The translations under genes and the position numbers were made by a program. Positions 17,729 to 27,250 of a stretch of 64,000 nucleotides of DNA are shown here, piece by piece. This stretch comes from Rhodoplanes sp963724735 (GTDB lineage Bacteria > Pseudomonadota > Alphaproteobacteria > Rhizobiales > Xanthobacteraceae): the NCBI GenBank assembly GCA_963724735.1, contig CAVRVX010000001.1, forward strand, positions 1-64,000, read 5' to 3'. Numbering within the stretch: position 1 is the first letter of the stretch; every line of letters starts with the position of its first letter. The notes under the pieces are model-generated. The model made no database searches, had not been told where the DNA came from, and saw nothing but the letters and a program-made list of their open reading frames with translations.

Positions 17729-20527
17729 TCAAAATTCATTGAGGATCAATCCAGGCGGCACAGCCTCCCCGTACAAACTGAGTCGTTCGGCGCGCTCAAT
17801 CGGCGTGACATTTCTGATGCGGCTGGTCTTGGTTGACGCAATTCCGCATTTCTCCAATTTGTTGGCGATCTGATTGCGCAGCGATCGCGACAGGTCGAGG
17901 CGGCGGTCATCAATGGCGCGAGCGGCGCGCTGGAACAGGACCTGCACCTCCGCAAATTCCGGATCGGTCCAATCAAACCGGCGAAACGCCTCATAAGCCC
18001 GTTCCACGAGCGCCGGCGGCACGACGCTTTCCGGCCCGCCGTAGAACGGCGTCCGATTGAGAAGCAGTCCGAGCGCTGCGAGATAGGGGGCGCAGTGCTT
18101 GCGTTGAGACGCAAGCTCCACGACCGTTTCGATAAAGCGCCCGATCAGCTCCGCCTTGAGTTCGGGCCCGATCCGTTCGAATGAGCCGACCATGCGGATC
18201 AGTTCAGGGGGAACGTTTTTCTGCTGGAACATCTTGTCTTTTTCCGCTGCGAGCAGACGCTCCTGCCGTTCGCGTGTGAGGCCGCCCGCCAAACGTCTCC
18301 ACAGGATGTATTCCTGAAGCTTGGTTCGCTTGCCGGGAAAACGCAGTCCGCCGGAGCAGATGCCCCACAGGGCGTCGATGCGAAGCTCATCCATCGCCAC
18401 GCCAAAGCCCGGCCGCAGCAGGAATCCAGCGAGGATCAGCCACGTCTCCTCGTGTTCGACCGAAAGCGCTCGCCCGGATTGGCTTGCCTCGAGGCTTGTC
18501 CAGAGGTCGCGCAGGAGGATCGCATTCCAATCGCCTTTGGATTGGCCGAGGATTTTCTCCAAGTTCTGAAGGAGCCGCGACGCGGTCGGCTTCTCGCCCT
18601 TGCGGGGCTGCGGCGTGAATGCGACGCTGATCCGCTCCCCAGCGGCCGCAAGGACGTCCGGCGCGACAGCGGGTTCGGCCTGCGTCGGCTTTGGGGGCTC
18701 GACCGCCGGCCGGGAAGGGTCGCGTTCAAGCGGGCGCAGGTTGAATTCGAGCGGCCAGGCATGCAGGACGTCCGGCGCGAGACTCCGGCACGAGACCTGC
18801 AGCAGACCCAGTTCATTCACCTTGGCATCCAGCGCGACAGGGATCACGGATTCCGTTTCGCTCGCCAACTCCGGAACCGTTGCGATCGTCTCAAGCGGGG
18901 GCAGGGCGCTAAACTCGTTCGGGGACATTTCGACAACGTCGCCCGCGTTATTCTCGTCGTGACGCGTCGACGTGTAGATCTGAAAGCGCACCAGCGTGTT
19001 GACGCGGAGGTGGAGATCCAGGTCCGCGACCTCATAGGTGCGCTCGGAGGGGGCGCCGTGCGGAAGAATGCAAACCAGCGAGCGTCGCGCCGTCTCCTCG
19101 CCGCGCGCGACGGATTTCCTGTGCGCTTCGAGAAAGACCGCGCGGGCGGCGCCCGCTTCGATGTGGCTGCCTTTCTGGCGCAGCGGCCGGCCCGCATAAG
19201 CCGCGCCCCGTGCGACCGCGAGATCGAGTTCAGGGTTCTCCAGAACCTGCGGCAGACGCCCATCCTGCCACCTGCCGATCTGTTCGCGCATCTTGTCGCG
19301 CAAGCGTGGCGGACTCAGGGCGCCGCCGTTGAATAGGACGGCGTCGACGCCGGGTCGGCCGTGCAGAAACGCGGCGAGATGTCGGGTGACCGCGCCGTCG
19401 AAGGCATACGGAAGTCCCCACTCCTTGATCGCGCCAAGCGCCCGCCTCGGCCGGTCGGTCGACAGGCAGTCGGGAAAGAATCCATCCAGAATGAGCCCTT
19501 CCAACTCCGCGCGCGTCACCGGCGCCGACAGCGCGCCGGCGAGGAGATTGGAACCGCGTCCGGGAATCGAGACCGTGAAGCTTTCATCCGGCGCTGCGTC
19601 GCTACTCAGCACCTTTTCCTTGAGAGAGCGGCATGCGGCGACCAGATGGTCCCACTGCCCGCCGGACAGTCCGCTCCCGCCCACCGCGAGACGCGGTTCG
19701 AGCAGATGGGCGATCGCAAGATCCATATTATCGCCACCGAGCAGGATGTGATCGCTCACCGCGATCCGCTTGATGACGGGATGCTGATTGCCCTCCTGCC
19801 GGTGCAGCTCGAACAGACTGAAATCCGAAGTGCCGCCCCCGACGTCGATCACCAACACATGGCACACGCCGGTCGGCGGATTCGGAAGCCCATTCAGCGG
19901 TTCGCTGGACGCGGCCTGCTGTTCCAGCCAGCGATAGAACGCCGCCTGCGGCTCCTCGAGCAGGCGCACATGGTCGGGGAAACCGGCCTGCTGCGCGGCG
20001 GCAAGCGTCAGCCGCTGCGCGACCGCATCGAAGGATGCAGGAACGGTAATCGTGACGTGCTGCGCATCGAATGCGGCGCGTTGCTCGGCAAAGCGGGCGT
20101 TCCATGCTGCGCGAAGATGGCCGAGAAGCAACGCTGACGCGGAAACAGGAGAGATTTTCTCCTGCTCCGTCAGCTCATCCGATCCCCACGGCAGGAAGGC
20201 CGCCGAGCGGTCGGCCGCGTGATGACAGAGCCAGGATTTCGCCGAACCGGCGACGCGTCCGGGGGTTTCGCTGGCTTTGCGTTGCGCCAGCCTGCCCACG
20301 ACCCACCCGCCGACATCGAAGCCGCGCCCCCGGATCTGTGCGGCGATTGCTTCTTCCGGCAGATAGAGGAAGGAAGGCAGCGTCGCCGAATCGATCGCCG
20401 TCGACGGCGTATCCCACTGCGGAACAGGAAGAACGTCCGAAACGCCCGGGCCGGAAAGCGAAGAAAACGCCAACACGGAGTTGCTGGTGCCAAGATCGAT
20501 GCCGATGCTGAATTTGGGCTGCGCCAT
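17729..20527 (-). CDS. Hsp70-family protein with long C-terminal extension (DUF3731-like)
   Basis: This 932-residue protein is much longer than DnaK (about 640). The ATPase domain shows GIDLGTSNSVLAFSS (phosphate 1, residue 8 on), VLVIDVGGGTSDFSLFE (phosphate 2) and VLFNGGALSPPRLRDKM (adenosine). The region after about residue 500 lacks a DnaK-type substrate lid. It continues with about 400 residues including RMVGSFERIGPELKAELIGR, and I associate it with DUF3731. It lies 52 bases downstream of another Hsp70 gene and ends the operon. With no dedicated J-protein nearby, partner and client are unknown. Confidence 0.8.
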   Translation of the reverse strand: MAQPKFSIGIDLGTSNSVLAFSSLSGPGVSDVLPVPQWDTPSTAIDSATLPSFLYLPEEAIAAQIRGRGFDVGGWVVGRLAQRKASETPGRVAGSAKSWLCHHAADRSAAFLPWGSDELTEQEKISPVSASALLLGHLRAAWNARFAEQRAAFDAQHVTITVPASFDAVAQRLTLAAAQQAGFPDHVRLLEEPQAAFYRWLEQQAASSEPLNGLPNPPTGVCHVLVIDVGGGTSDFSLFELHRQEGNQHPVIKRIAVSDHILLGGDNMDLAIAHLLEPRLAVGGSGLSGGQWDHLVAACRSLKEKVLSSDAAPDESFTVSIPGRGSNLLAGALSAPVTRAELEGLILDGFFPDCLSTDRPRRALGAIKEWGLPYAFDGAVTRHLAAFLHGRPGVDAVLFNGGALSPPRLRDKMREQIGRWQDGRLPQVLENPELDLAVARGAAYAGRPLRQKGSHIEAGAARAVFLEAHRKSVARGEETARRSLVCILPHGAPSERTYEVADLDLHLRVNTLVRFQIYTSTRHDENNAGDVVEMSPNEFSALPPLETIATVPELASETESVIPVALDAKVNELGLLQVSCRSLAPDVLHAWPLEFNLRPLERDPSRPAVEPPKPTQAEPAVAPDVLAAAGERISVAFTPQPRKGEKPTASRLLQNLEKILGQSKGDWNAILLRDLWTSLEASQSGRALSVEHEETWLILAGFLLRPGFGVAMDELRIDALWGICSGGLRFPGKRTKLQEYILWRRLAGGLTRERQERLLAAEKDKMFQQKNVPPELIRMVGSFERIGPELKAELIGRFIETVVELASQRKHCAPYLAALGLLLNRTPFYGGPESVVPPALVERAYEAFRRFDWTDPEFAEVQVLFQRAARAIDDRRLDLSRSLRNQIANKLEKCGIASTKTSRIRNVTPIERAERLSLYGEAVPPGLILNEF

Positions 20528-20579
20528 CAGCTGTCCATGTGCGACCTGTCCCAGTAATGAGTTGTTCGGCTCGCTGCGG

Positions 20580-22418
20580 CTATTCGGTCCTGACCAGGAA
20601 TTCGACCTTCCAGCGGCGATCGGAATTGATGTGCTTCATCCAAAGCTCAAGGGTGCCGACCTCCGTAATGACGGAATTGATCTGCACCGGCACCGGCTGC
20701 CCCGGCGGAATGTCCTCGACCGCCTCCAGATTGACTTCGAGCAGGCTGATTTCCAGCAGCTCTCGTTCGGCGTCGGGGATGATCTGGCCTGGCGTGTCGC
20801 CGCTACGCACCTCCGACGAAAAAAATCGGAATTCCGCCGGCTGTCCCGTCACCAGGGCGAGGTCGCGCGCGTCGATAAAGACTTGGGAGCCTTCCTCCAT
20901 CCCTTGCGGCACGACGCATAGCGCTTTCAGCGGCGGGCTGAAACCGGGCACCGCGGGCATCGATGTCTCAAGTCCGATATAATAGGATCGCGATGCGCCC
21001 GCCTTGATGCGGATTCCTTTTCCGGTGATGCGGTTGCGGCCGAAGAAGGACGCCCCCTTGGCCACCGCCAAATCCGGCTCGTGTCCCGCAAGTTCACGAA
21101 CAGGCTGGCCTTCGTTCCAGCCGGTCAGGATGTCGAGGACGCGCCGTCGCAGCGCAGCGGCGTTGAAGACGCCGCCGTTGAACAGCACCGCGGTGGGCGC
21201 CAAGAACGCCTTCGAGCGAGCCTCGGCGCTGACCAGGGAGGACAGCGTCTCGCTGGAGCGCACATTCTCCAGGCTGCGCGTGAGAAAGCGGGCGAGATGC
21301 TTGCTGATGACAGGATCCGCCGCATAAGGAAGGCCGAACTCCTGCAGCCCCACGCGCCGTGTTTGCTTCGGAAGATCATCGATGGCGGTGATCGCGAAGA
21401 AGCTGTCAAGGACGATCTGCTCGACGGTCGGCCGTTCGAGCTTCGTCGAGACCGTCTTGCCAAGCAAACTCGATCCGCGGGTCGGCACCGCGATCGGAAA
21501 CGCGGCCATCGTTTCATCTTCGAGCAACGCGACCTTGGCCTTGCCGGCGGAATGAATGAGAGACAGAAACTGCATGTCGCTGATCGACTTGCCGTCCGCC
21601 TCGAGCTTGGCGCGGAGCGCATAGGCAAGCGCTAAGTCCATATTGTCGCCGCCGAGCAAGATGTGCTCGCCAACGCTGATGCGGTTGAGGTCGAGGGCGC
21701 CATCCTTCTCGGAGATCGCGATAAGGCTGAAGTCGGCCGTCCCGCCGCCGACGTCGCAGACGAGGACGATGTCGCCGGGGCGAACATGGGTGCGCCAATC
21801 TTTTCCGGCGTGGGCAGTCCAAGCATAGAACGCAGCGAGCGGCTCCTCCAGCAACACGACTTTACCGAGGCCGGCAGCCTCTGCCGCTTCCGCGGTCAGG
21901 TTTCTCGCAATGTCATCGAAGGAGGCTGGAATGGTCAGCACCACCTGGCCGTCCGCGAGGTCCAAGTCTTTGCCCTGGTTGCGCACCGCGTAGGAAAAGC
22001 TTTCCCGCATATGCTCGAGATAGCTGCGCGAGCAGTCGAACGCGGAGAGTCGCTCCTCTTTGATCTCCGATTTCCACGGAAGGGTCCGCTGCCGGGGATC
22101 GATATGCGGATTCGACAGCCAAGATTTCGCCGACGTGACCAGGCGGTCGGGAACCAGCGCGCCGTGCTCGCGCGCGAAATGGCCGATGATCAGGCCATGC
22201 GCGTCGGTCCGCCACGGCACCGGGAACGCGCCCTCGGGAAATTCGTCCGGATGGGGAATGTAAAGCGCCGAAGCCAGGGTCGGTTTTTCACCAATTTGAT
22301 TGGGCCCCAAGACCTGGGTGATTTCGATAATATGCGTTTGGTCGCTATCGACCTCCGACAGCGCGATCGCGCTGTTGCTTGTGCCGAGGTCGATGCCGAG
22401 ACTGAACCGAGGGGCCAT
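20580..22418 (-). CDS. Hsp70-family protein
   Basis: This 612-residue protein carries the Hsp70 ATPase signatures GIDLGTSNSAIALSE, VLVCDVGGGTADFSLI and AVLFNGGVFNAAALRRRVLD. The C-terminal part is a beta-rich substrate-binding-like region ending in WKVEFLVRTE, and the helical lid of DnaK is largely absent. Sequence features (AKSWLSNPHIDP, LLGGDNMDLALA) are shared with the longer Hsp70 downstream, so the two are paralogues distinct from DnaK at 40640. It is the middle gene of a DUF2760-Hsp70-Hsp70 operon. Confidence 0.85.
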   Translation of the reverse strand: MAPRFSLGIDLGTSNSAIALSEVDSDQTHIIEITQVLGPNQIGEKPTLASALYIPHPDEFPEGAFPVPWRTDAHGLIIGHFAREHGALVPDRLVTSAKSWLSNPHIDPRQRTLPWKSEIKEERLSAFDCSRSYLEHMRESFSYAVRNQGKDLDLADGQVVLTIPASFDDIARNLTAEAAEAAGLGKVVLLEEPLAAFYAWTAHAGKDWRTHVRPGDIVLVCDVGGGTADFSLIAISEKDGALDLNRISVGEHILLGGDNMDLALAYALRAKLEADGKSISDMQFLSLIHSAGKAKVALLEDETMAAFPIAVPTRGSSLLGKTVSTKLERPTVEQIVLDSFFAITAIDDLPKQTRRVGLQEFGLPYAADPVISKHLARFLTRSLENVRSSETLSSLVSAEARSKAFLAPTAVLFNGGVFNAAALRRRVLDILTGWNEGQPVRELAGHEPDLAVAKGASFFGRNRITGKGIRIKAGASRSYYIGLETSMPAVPGFSPPLKALCVVPQGMEEGSQVFIDARDLALVTGQPAEFRFFSSEVRSGDTPGQIIPDAERELLEISLLEVNLEAVEDIPPGQPVPVQINSVITEVGTLELWMKHINSDRRWKVEFLVRTE

Positions 22419-22529
22419 GGAAAAGCGCTACATTATTGCCGCTGAAATGCTGATGAAGACGGCTGCGATTTGCGTGACGTGCGCCGCCGGCGATGTGCTG
22501 AAACGGGCCCGTGCCGTTCCGAGGAGTTA

Positions 22530-23141
22530 TTACCGGAGTTCGACCTCGGCAGGAGCAATCGCCGGCAGCCGGTCAGGGCTCGCCCGCAACAGACGTGGGA
22601 GCTTTACCCATTCCACCCGCCACCCGTGATGGACGAGCGTCCCGGTGAACGGCGCCTCGCCGCTGATCTTGCCAACTAGGCGGTAGTCGTCCGGTGCGTA
22701 TCCGGTCGGGACCGTGACCTTCGATCCCTCGCTCTCTTCGCGCATCGGGCGTATCCCGAAATGTTCGAGGAATACGGCTTTGCATCCGCCGTGGAGAACG
22801 CGTCCCGCCGCGCCCACCTGGGCGTCGCTGTAACCGGCGATGTCGTCCATCAGAAAGTCGACGAAGCGTCCTCTTTCCTGGAGGATGGCGAGGAAATTGA
22901 CGACCTCCGAGTCGGCCTGGTTCGCAATTGGCATTGGAGCGACCGGGCCGGCCGTTTTGGCGGCCGGGAGAGTGGATTCGGCCTTCGGGCGATCGGCGAG
23001 GAGGGCGACGAGCAACAGAACAGCGGCGCCCGCAATCGCGATCGACGAGATGGCCCGATATGACGTCGGGACACCCGGCACCAGCGCCAGAACCGATAGC
23101 GCGAGGAGAATAGCGGCGAGAGGGACGGCTAGTTTTCGCAT
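22530..23141 (-). CDS. DUF2760 membrane-anchored protein
   Basis: This 203-residue protein has two N-terminal hydrophobic segments (about residues 7-26 and 33-47) and a cytoplasmic or periplasmic C-terminal domain. The domain reads EVVNFLAILQERGRFVDFLM, DIAGYSDAQVGAAGRVLHGG, and PDDYRLVGKISGEAPFTGTL, which I recognise as DUF2760. In other genomes this domain is typically encoded just upstream of a pair of atypical Hsp70 genes, as here. That suggests the three proteins form a unit, perhaps tethering the chaperones to the membrane. It is the first gene of the operon. Confidence 0.75.
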   Translation of the reverse strand: MRKLAVPLAAILLALSVLALVPGVPTSYRAISSIAIAGAAVLLLVALLADRPKAESTLPAAKTAGPVAPMPIANQADSEVVNFLAILQERGRFVDFLMDDIAGYSDAQVGAAGRVLHGGCKAVFLEHFGIRPMREESEGSKVTVPTGYAPDDYRLVGKISGEAPFTGTLVHHGWRVEWVKLPRLLRASPDRLPAIAPAEVELR

Positions 23142-23310
23142 TTGCCTTCTTACTTCTTTGTTCCGGGCTCAACCTGCGAAATCACGAAAAGCGATTAAAG
23201 TCGTACGTCTTTAAGAGCGATGCCGCGGCACGGTCCGGATATGCGGCGCCGGCTGCACTCCAATGGTTAAGCCGGCGCATCGGCCAAAGATACCGTCAAC
23301 CGGCAAGGCC

Positions 23311-23553
23311 CTATGCGGCCTGATCACAATCGGACTCAGATTCGAGCAACACCAGCGCATTGACCCGCCGGGCAGGGTCCAACCTTGCCGTTGCTTCCGC
23401 GAGCTGGCGCGCTGTCTCGGCTTCCATCGCGACTTCCGCCAAGATCTGGCTCTCGGCCGCCAGCCAAAAATAAACGTCGTTGCCTGCCCCAGCGTTGTCG
23501 AGCCAGAGAAAATAGGCACGTTGGCGGATGCGGTCTTCCAAAGGCAGTTCCAT
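23311..23553 (-). CDS. DUF2934 small protein
   Basis: This 80-residue protein starts at ATG 23553 (MELPLEDRIRQRAYFLWLDN) with AGGAGG eight bases upstream. The IRQRAYFLWL..G....YWFLAAE-like pattern at the N-terminus is the DUF2934 motif, common in rhizobia and of unknown function. The C-terminal half is a short amphipathic helical region (MEAETARQLAEATARLD). It is monocistronic and divergent from the phasin gene. Confidence 0.65.
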   Translation of the reverse strand: MELPLEDRIRQRAYFLWLDNAGAGNDVYFWLAAESQILAEVAMEAETARQLAEATARLDPARRVNALVLLESESDCDQAA

Positions 23554-23970
23554 GCCGAGCCTCCTTTCGCTCAGACAAGTCCAGGCGGCTCCCTCAGTGG
23601 TTATGGCTAACGGTTTATAAACGCGCCAAACTGAACGCGCACCGGGCGCCTGCCGAAACGCATTGGGCCGATTGCCGTCCTTCTGTTGATCACGGCTGGG
23701 ACCTTTACAATACGTCATGCTGCGCTGCAAGCCCTCCAGTACTCCTTGATTCTAACGGAGTTTTTCGAATCATGCGCACCGCTGCGAGGATTGCTCTGTC
23801 CGGCTCGGTTCTCTCTAACGCTTAGTGATTCGCGACGCTGAACGAGGCTGTAAAGCAACCCCCTGAGTCGCGTGGAAGTGTTCTCGCTCGATGGAGCAGC
23901 ATTTATGTTGCAGTGCAACAAAGTCCATGGTAGATAATAAGCCCACAGTCCTTGCGTACAGGAGGTCGAT
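23554..23970. other. Divergent intergenic region upstream of the phasin gene
   Basis: These 417 bases between the divergent DUF2934 and phasin genes contain no coding frame I trust. They include the GTTGCA/TGCAAC dyad at 23907-23919 and the phasin ribosome-binding site AGGAGG at 23961. Confidence 0.5.
23907..23919. promoter_or_regulatory. TGC/GCA dyad, candidate PhaR-type operator
   Basis: The perfect palindrome GTTGCAGTGCAAC lies 52 bases before the phasin start codon. PhaR, the repressor of phasin genes in several alphaproteobacteria, is known to bind TGC-rich sites with GCA dyads. Location and sequence fit such an operator. The assignment is inferred and not demonstrated. Confidence 0.4.
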
Positions 23971-24408
23971 ATGACTGAAGCTCCTAAATTCGAGGTTCCC
24001 GCGGAACTGCGGGGCATGGCCGAGCGTGGCATTGAGCAGGCGAAGCATGCTTTTGAGAACTCCATGCAAACGGCCCAGGAAGCTCTTTCCGCGCTTGATC
24101 AGTGGTTGAAGACGGGCCAAGCCGGCGCTCAGGACGTCGGCAGGAAGGCGATCGACTTCGCCCAGCGCAACGTGTTGTCGGCGCTGGAATACGCCCAAAA
24201 CCTTGCGCAGTCTCAGAACCTGGAGGAAGTCGTCAAGAAGCAAACCGAGTTCGTTCGGTCGCAGATCCAGGTCCTTGGCGAACAAGCGAAGGAATTGGGC
24301 GAAACCGCCGCGAAGCTTACGACGGAAAGCGCGAAGGACCTTGGTCAGAACGCCAAAGCGGCAATCGACAAACTCAAGAAGCTGACGGACAGCGCGCGGC
24401 CGCAGTAA
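23971..24408 (+). CDS. Phasin family protein
   Basis: Phasins coat polyhydroxyalkanoate granules and regulate their size. The 145-residue product is almost entirely amphipathic helix: EVPAELRGMAERGIEQAKHA, MQTAQEALSALDQW, VLSALEYAQNLAQSQNLEEV, and FVRSQIQVLGEQAKELGETA, the pattern of the Phasin_2 family. There is no signal peptide. AGGAGG lies four bases before the ATG and a palindromic candidate operator lies upstream. PHA synthesis genes are not in the window. Confidence 0.88.
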   Translation: MTEAPKFEVPAELRGMAERGIEQAKHAFENSMQTAQEALSALDQWLKTGQAGAQDVGRKAIDFAQRNVLSALEYAQNLAQSQNLEEVVKKQTEFVRSQIQVLGEQAKELGETAAKLTTESAKDLGQNAKAAIDKLKKLTDSARPQ

Positions 24409-24483
24409 GCGTCGCCGAACGCAAATTCCGGAGGTTGGGGAAGCGGGCGCCGCGCGCTAAGGCGCCGCGTCTCCATATCTAGA

Positions 24484-24933
24484 TTGGATAATGCTTACGG
24501 CCTGCCGATGACGCAAGACTACGTCAGCGGCATCTTCGTCGATTCCAAACTCGGAAAACATTCCAGCGCGCTGACGCTCGACGATATTGCGCTCGAGGGG
24601 ACGGCCATTACGCCGCATCCGGCCAATGTCATCAGTTTCCGTTCTTTCGACACCGTCTGCGGAGGACCGGTCCGTTGCACCGTCGAGGTCGCGGACACCG
24701 TGCTCCAGCAAGGCCAGGGAATGCATGGCTCGTTCAGCCGAGCCGACACCTAGAGCTTCATGGCCATGCAGGGGCCGGACTTCAAAAAACAGCAATTCGT
24801 TGGTCCGGCCCCCGCCAGCAATGCCGACGTCGGTCGCACCATTGCTTACTTGATGCGTAACGGTGCGCTTCCGGAGGTCGCCAGCCGCGTCGTGCCAAAC
24901 GCGACGCGGAACTGGCGCTGCAAACTGGAATGA
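24484..24933 (+). pseudogene. Alkaline-phosphatase/nucleotide-pyrophosphatase family, C-terminal remnant
   Basis: A frame reads YVSGIFVDSKLGKHSSALTL, NVISFRSFDTVCGGPVRCTV, VEVADTVLQQGQGMHGSFSR, ADT, then TAG at 24751-24753. It continues in the same frame as FMAMQGPDFKKQQFV and APASNADVGRTIAYLMRNG to a TGA at 24931. The HGSFSR.DT...M...GPDF pattern is the metal- and substrate-binding C-terminus of the type I phosphodiesterase/alkaline phosphatase superfamily. The first 350 or so residues are missing and there is an internal stop. The old stop overlaps the next gene's ATG (ATGA at 24930-24933). Confidence 0.65.
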
Positions 24934-25799
24934 GCGGAGCGAATGTCGTGCGCTTCGAAGTGATCGATCACATTTCAATTCCCTCTCCGACGTCAGATCT
25001 TAACGAAGACGCGGTTGGAGCGGCAAACAACGCTGCCTGGGTCATTGACGGAGCAACCGGGGTTTCCGACCTGCCGCCATTGGTCCCCTTTCTGACCGAC
25101 GCCGCTTGGCTGGCGATGCACTTGAATGACGGGCTTCAGGCTGCTTTCGCGCGCTCTCCGGTCGAACCCTCTGCTGCCTTGCGCGCGATCGAAAGCGGCA
25201 TCAGCGCGCAGTTCAACAGCGCCAATCAGCTGCAGGACCGCGCGCCGATTGAGCAACCGACCGCGGCTTTTGCCCTGTCGGTGCTGGACCGCGATACGGT
25301 TCACCTGCTCGGCCTTGGGGACTGCCGAATCATCGTCGAGAATCAAGCCGGCGAGATTCAACAGTTCGACCCCTCGGAAAGGGCGCATGCGGAGTTGCTG
25401 ATAATCCAGGAGCGAGCCCGGCTGCTCGCAACCTATCCCGGCGAAGACCCCTGGCCGCGGCTCAAGCCTTTTATCCGATCCCTGCGCGAGTTCGCGAACA
25501 TGGAATACGGATATTCGATCGTGCATCCGACCCTCGCCTGGCACGATCGCGTGAAGCGACAAACCCTCCATGCGCAAGCAGTCCAGCATCTGCTTGCCGT
25601 GAGCGATGGTCTCTATCGACTGGTTGATGTCTTCGCGATGCTGACGCCTGACCAGCTCCTGAGGAGGGCGGTCGAAGACGGATTGGCGCCGCTTTGCTCA
25701 GAACTCCGCGCCCGAGAAACTGCGGATGACCGCGGCCTCGCATACCCCCGGGTCAAGACATACGACGATGCGAGCGCTGTCCTGGTCCGGCTCCGATAG
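24930..25799 (+). CDS. PP2C-like protein phosphatase
   Basis: This 289-residue cytoplasmic protein has PP2C (PPM) landmarks. LNEDAVG near residue 24 and WVIDGATGVSD (about 36-46) supply metal-binding Asp. LLGLGDCRIIV (about 127-137) is the central strand. Near the C-terminus YDDASAVLVRL replaces the usual DN..T motif. Some spacing is unusual, so metal binding should be regarded as probable. It starts inside the terminal codons of a phosphatase remnant, so its original operon context is damaged. Substrate unknown. Confidence 0.65.
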   Translation: MSGANVVRFEVIDHISIPSPTSDLNEDAVGAANNAAWVIDGATGVSDLPPLVPFLTDAAWLAMHLNDGLQAAFARSPVEPSAALRAIESGISAQFNSANQLQDRAPIEQPTAAFALSVLDRDTVHLLGLGDCRIIVENQAGEIQQFDPSERAHAELLIIQERARLLATYPGEDPWPRLKPFIRSLREFANMEYGYSIVHPTLAWHDRVKRQTLHAQAVQHLLAVSDGLYRLVDVFAMLTPDQLLRRAVEDGLAPLCSELRARETADDRGLAYPRVKTYDDASAVLVRLR

Positions 25800-25968
25800 C
25801 TGACGCAGCCGCCGCCCGCAGACGGGAAAGACGATCGATACGCGGCGCAGCCACCAATCGGTTCGGCCTTCACGTTCCGGCGAATGCCTCTTTGGTCCGG
25901 CCTGCCCTCGACGGCTTGATCTGTCGCATCGCGCGCCACGATCGGCACGGGTTGTCGGGGAAACGGGA

Positions 25969-26988
25969 TTACGGCGCGATCACGATCTCCCGACAGGCCG
26001 CCGGCAGATCAGTCATTTTGGGCCCGCGGCGCGGCGTGGGGGGTGGCGAGCCCGGTTGGGGAAGCGGCGCAGTTTTGCTGGTCAATTCCTTGCCGTGGCA
26101 GCCGTCGCCCGCATCGCGTTGCAGCTGCGGTTCGCAGTTCGGACTATCCTCCGGGCAGAGGAGACGGACGTGAAAATGCCAGTCGTGCCCCCACCATGGC
26201 TGCACTTTCTGCAGCCAGGCGCGATCGTTGCCAGCGTCCCGGCAGAGCGCCTTCTTGATCGCGGCATTCACGAATATGCGCTGGACCTGCGGATCCTCCG
26301 CCGCAGCCTTGATCAGCGCGACATGGACTGGCGTCCAAACTTTGGGGTCGACATCCTTGCCGTCCGCGGCGACGATCTCCGTCGCCATCATCTGTTCGCG
26401 GTCTTCTCGCGTGAGCCTGTGGTCGGGCATGGGGGTGAGCCAGATATCGACGTCGAGACCGACCTGATGGCTCGCATGGCCCGCAAGCATTGGGCCGCCG
26501 CGCGGTTGCGACATGTCGCCAAGCAGAAGACCGGGCCAGCCGATGGTCGACGCCTTGTCGGCCAATCGTTCGATGAATTCGATCAGATTGGGATGGCCCC
26601 AAAAGCGGTTGCGTGAAAGCCGCATCACTTGCCAGGTCGCGCCGTTGACGGGCAGTGCGACCGCGCCCGCGAGGCATCCTTTCGCATAGAACCCGATGGA
26701 GCGCGTCGCCGTGGGCGTGGGCGTCGTCTGGCGGCCGAACAGTTGCTTGGCCGGTAAGTTGGGATCGTCGAGCTTGGCGAGCGGCGGCAAAGGCACGGGA
26801 TTGAGCGTGCCTTTGTCCTGCGCGTTCGCCGGGCCGAACAGAAGAAGCAACATAAACCATGCCGCAAACACGGCTGACCACTTAAGCCTGCGCTGGGCTG
26901 GATTCGCTGACCTGTCGATGGCCGACCACTCAGACGGATTGGCGGTCCGGATTGGCCGGCAATTGGCTTTGGAGATGCGTGATTGCAT
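25969..26988 (-). CDS. mepA: Penicillin-insensitive murein endopeptidase MepA
   Basis: MepA is a periplasmic LAS-type zinc peptidase that cuts D-Ala-meso-DAP cross-links in peptidoglycan. The 339-residue product has a long N-terminus with a hydrophobic signal segment (VFAAWFMLLLLFGPANA, about residues 40-56). The catalytic region shows GHASHQVGLDVDIWLTP (first zinc His and Asp) and WWGHDWHFHVRL (His pair). Cys residues near the end (CPEDSPNC, GDGCHG, PAACREI) fit the family's disulphides. A Pro/Arg-rich linker follows. It is monocistronic. An internal start closer to the signal peptide is possible. Confidence 0.88.
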   Translation of the reverse strand: MQSRISKANCRPIRTANPSEWSAIDRSANPAQRRLKWSAVFAAWFMLLLLFGPANAQDKGTLNPVPLPPLAKLDDPNLPAKQLFGRQTTPTPTATRSIGFYAKGCLAGAVALPVNGATWQVMRLSRNRFWGHPNLIEFIERLADKASTIGWPGLLLGDMSQPRGGPMLAGHASHQVGLDVDIWLTPMPDHRLTREDREQMMATEIVAADGKDVDPKVWTPVHVALIKAAAEDPQVQRIFVNAAIKKALCRDAGNDRAWLQKVQPWWGHDWHFHVRLLCPEDSPNCEPQLQRDAGDGCHGKELTSKTAPLPQPGSPPPTPRRGPKMTDLPAACREIVIAP

Positions 26989-27250
26989 TTTTCACGGCCT
27001 CCCTGGCAAGCAGAGGACGACGCGATCGCCGCTGTACGCTTACGCAGTTCGACCAGGGCTCGCCCAAGTTTGGCGTGGCCGCCCTTCATATGTCTCAGAC
27101 CTGTATGGCTGAGTGGTGTCAATGCGCCTGGCTGTCAAGCCCAGTGTTTTGGGCAACGGCCAGTGTTCGATGCATCCCACGGGTTGAATATCTCTTCTTG
27201 GCTAAGACTTGCAGGCCAACGCCTCGCCGGACAGAGCGACCCTGATCGTC

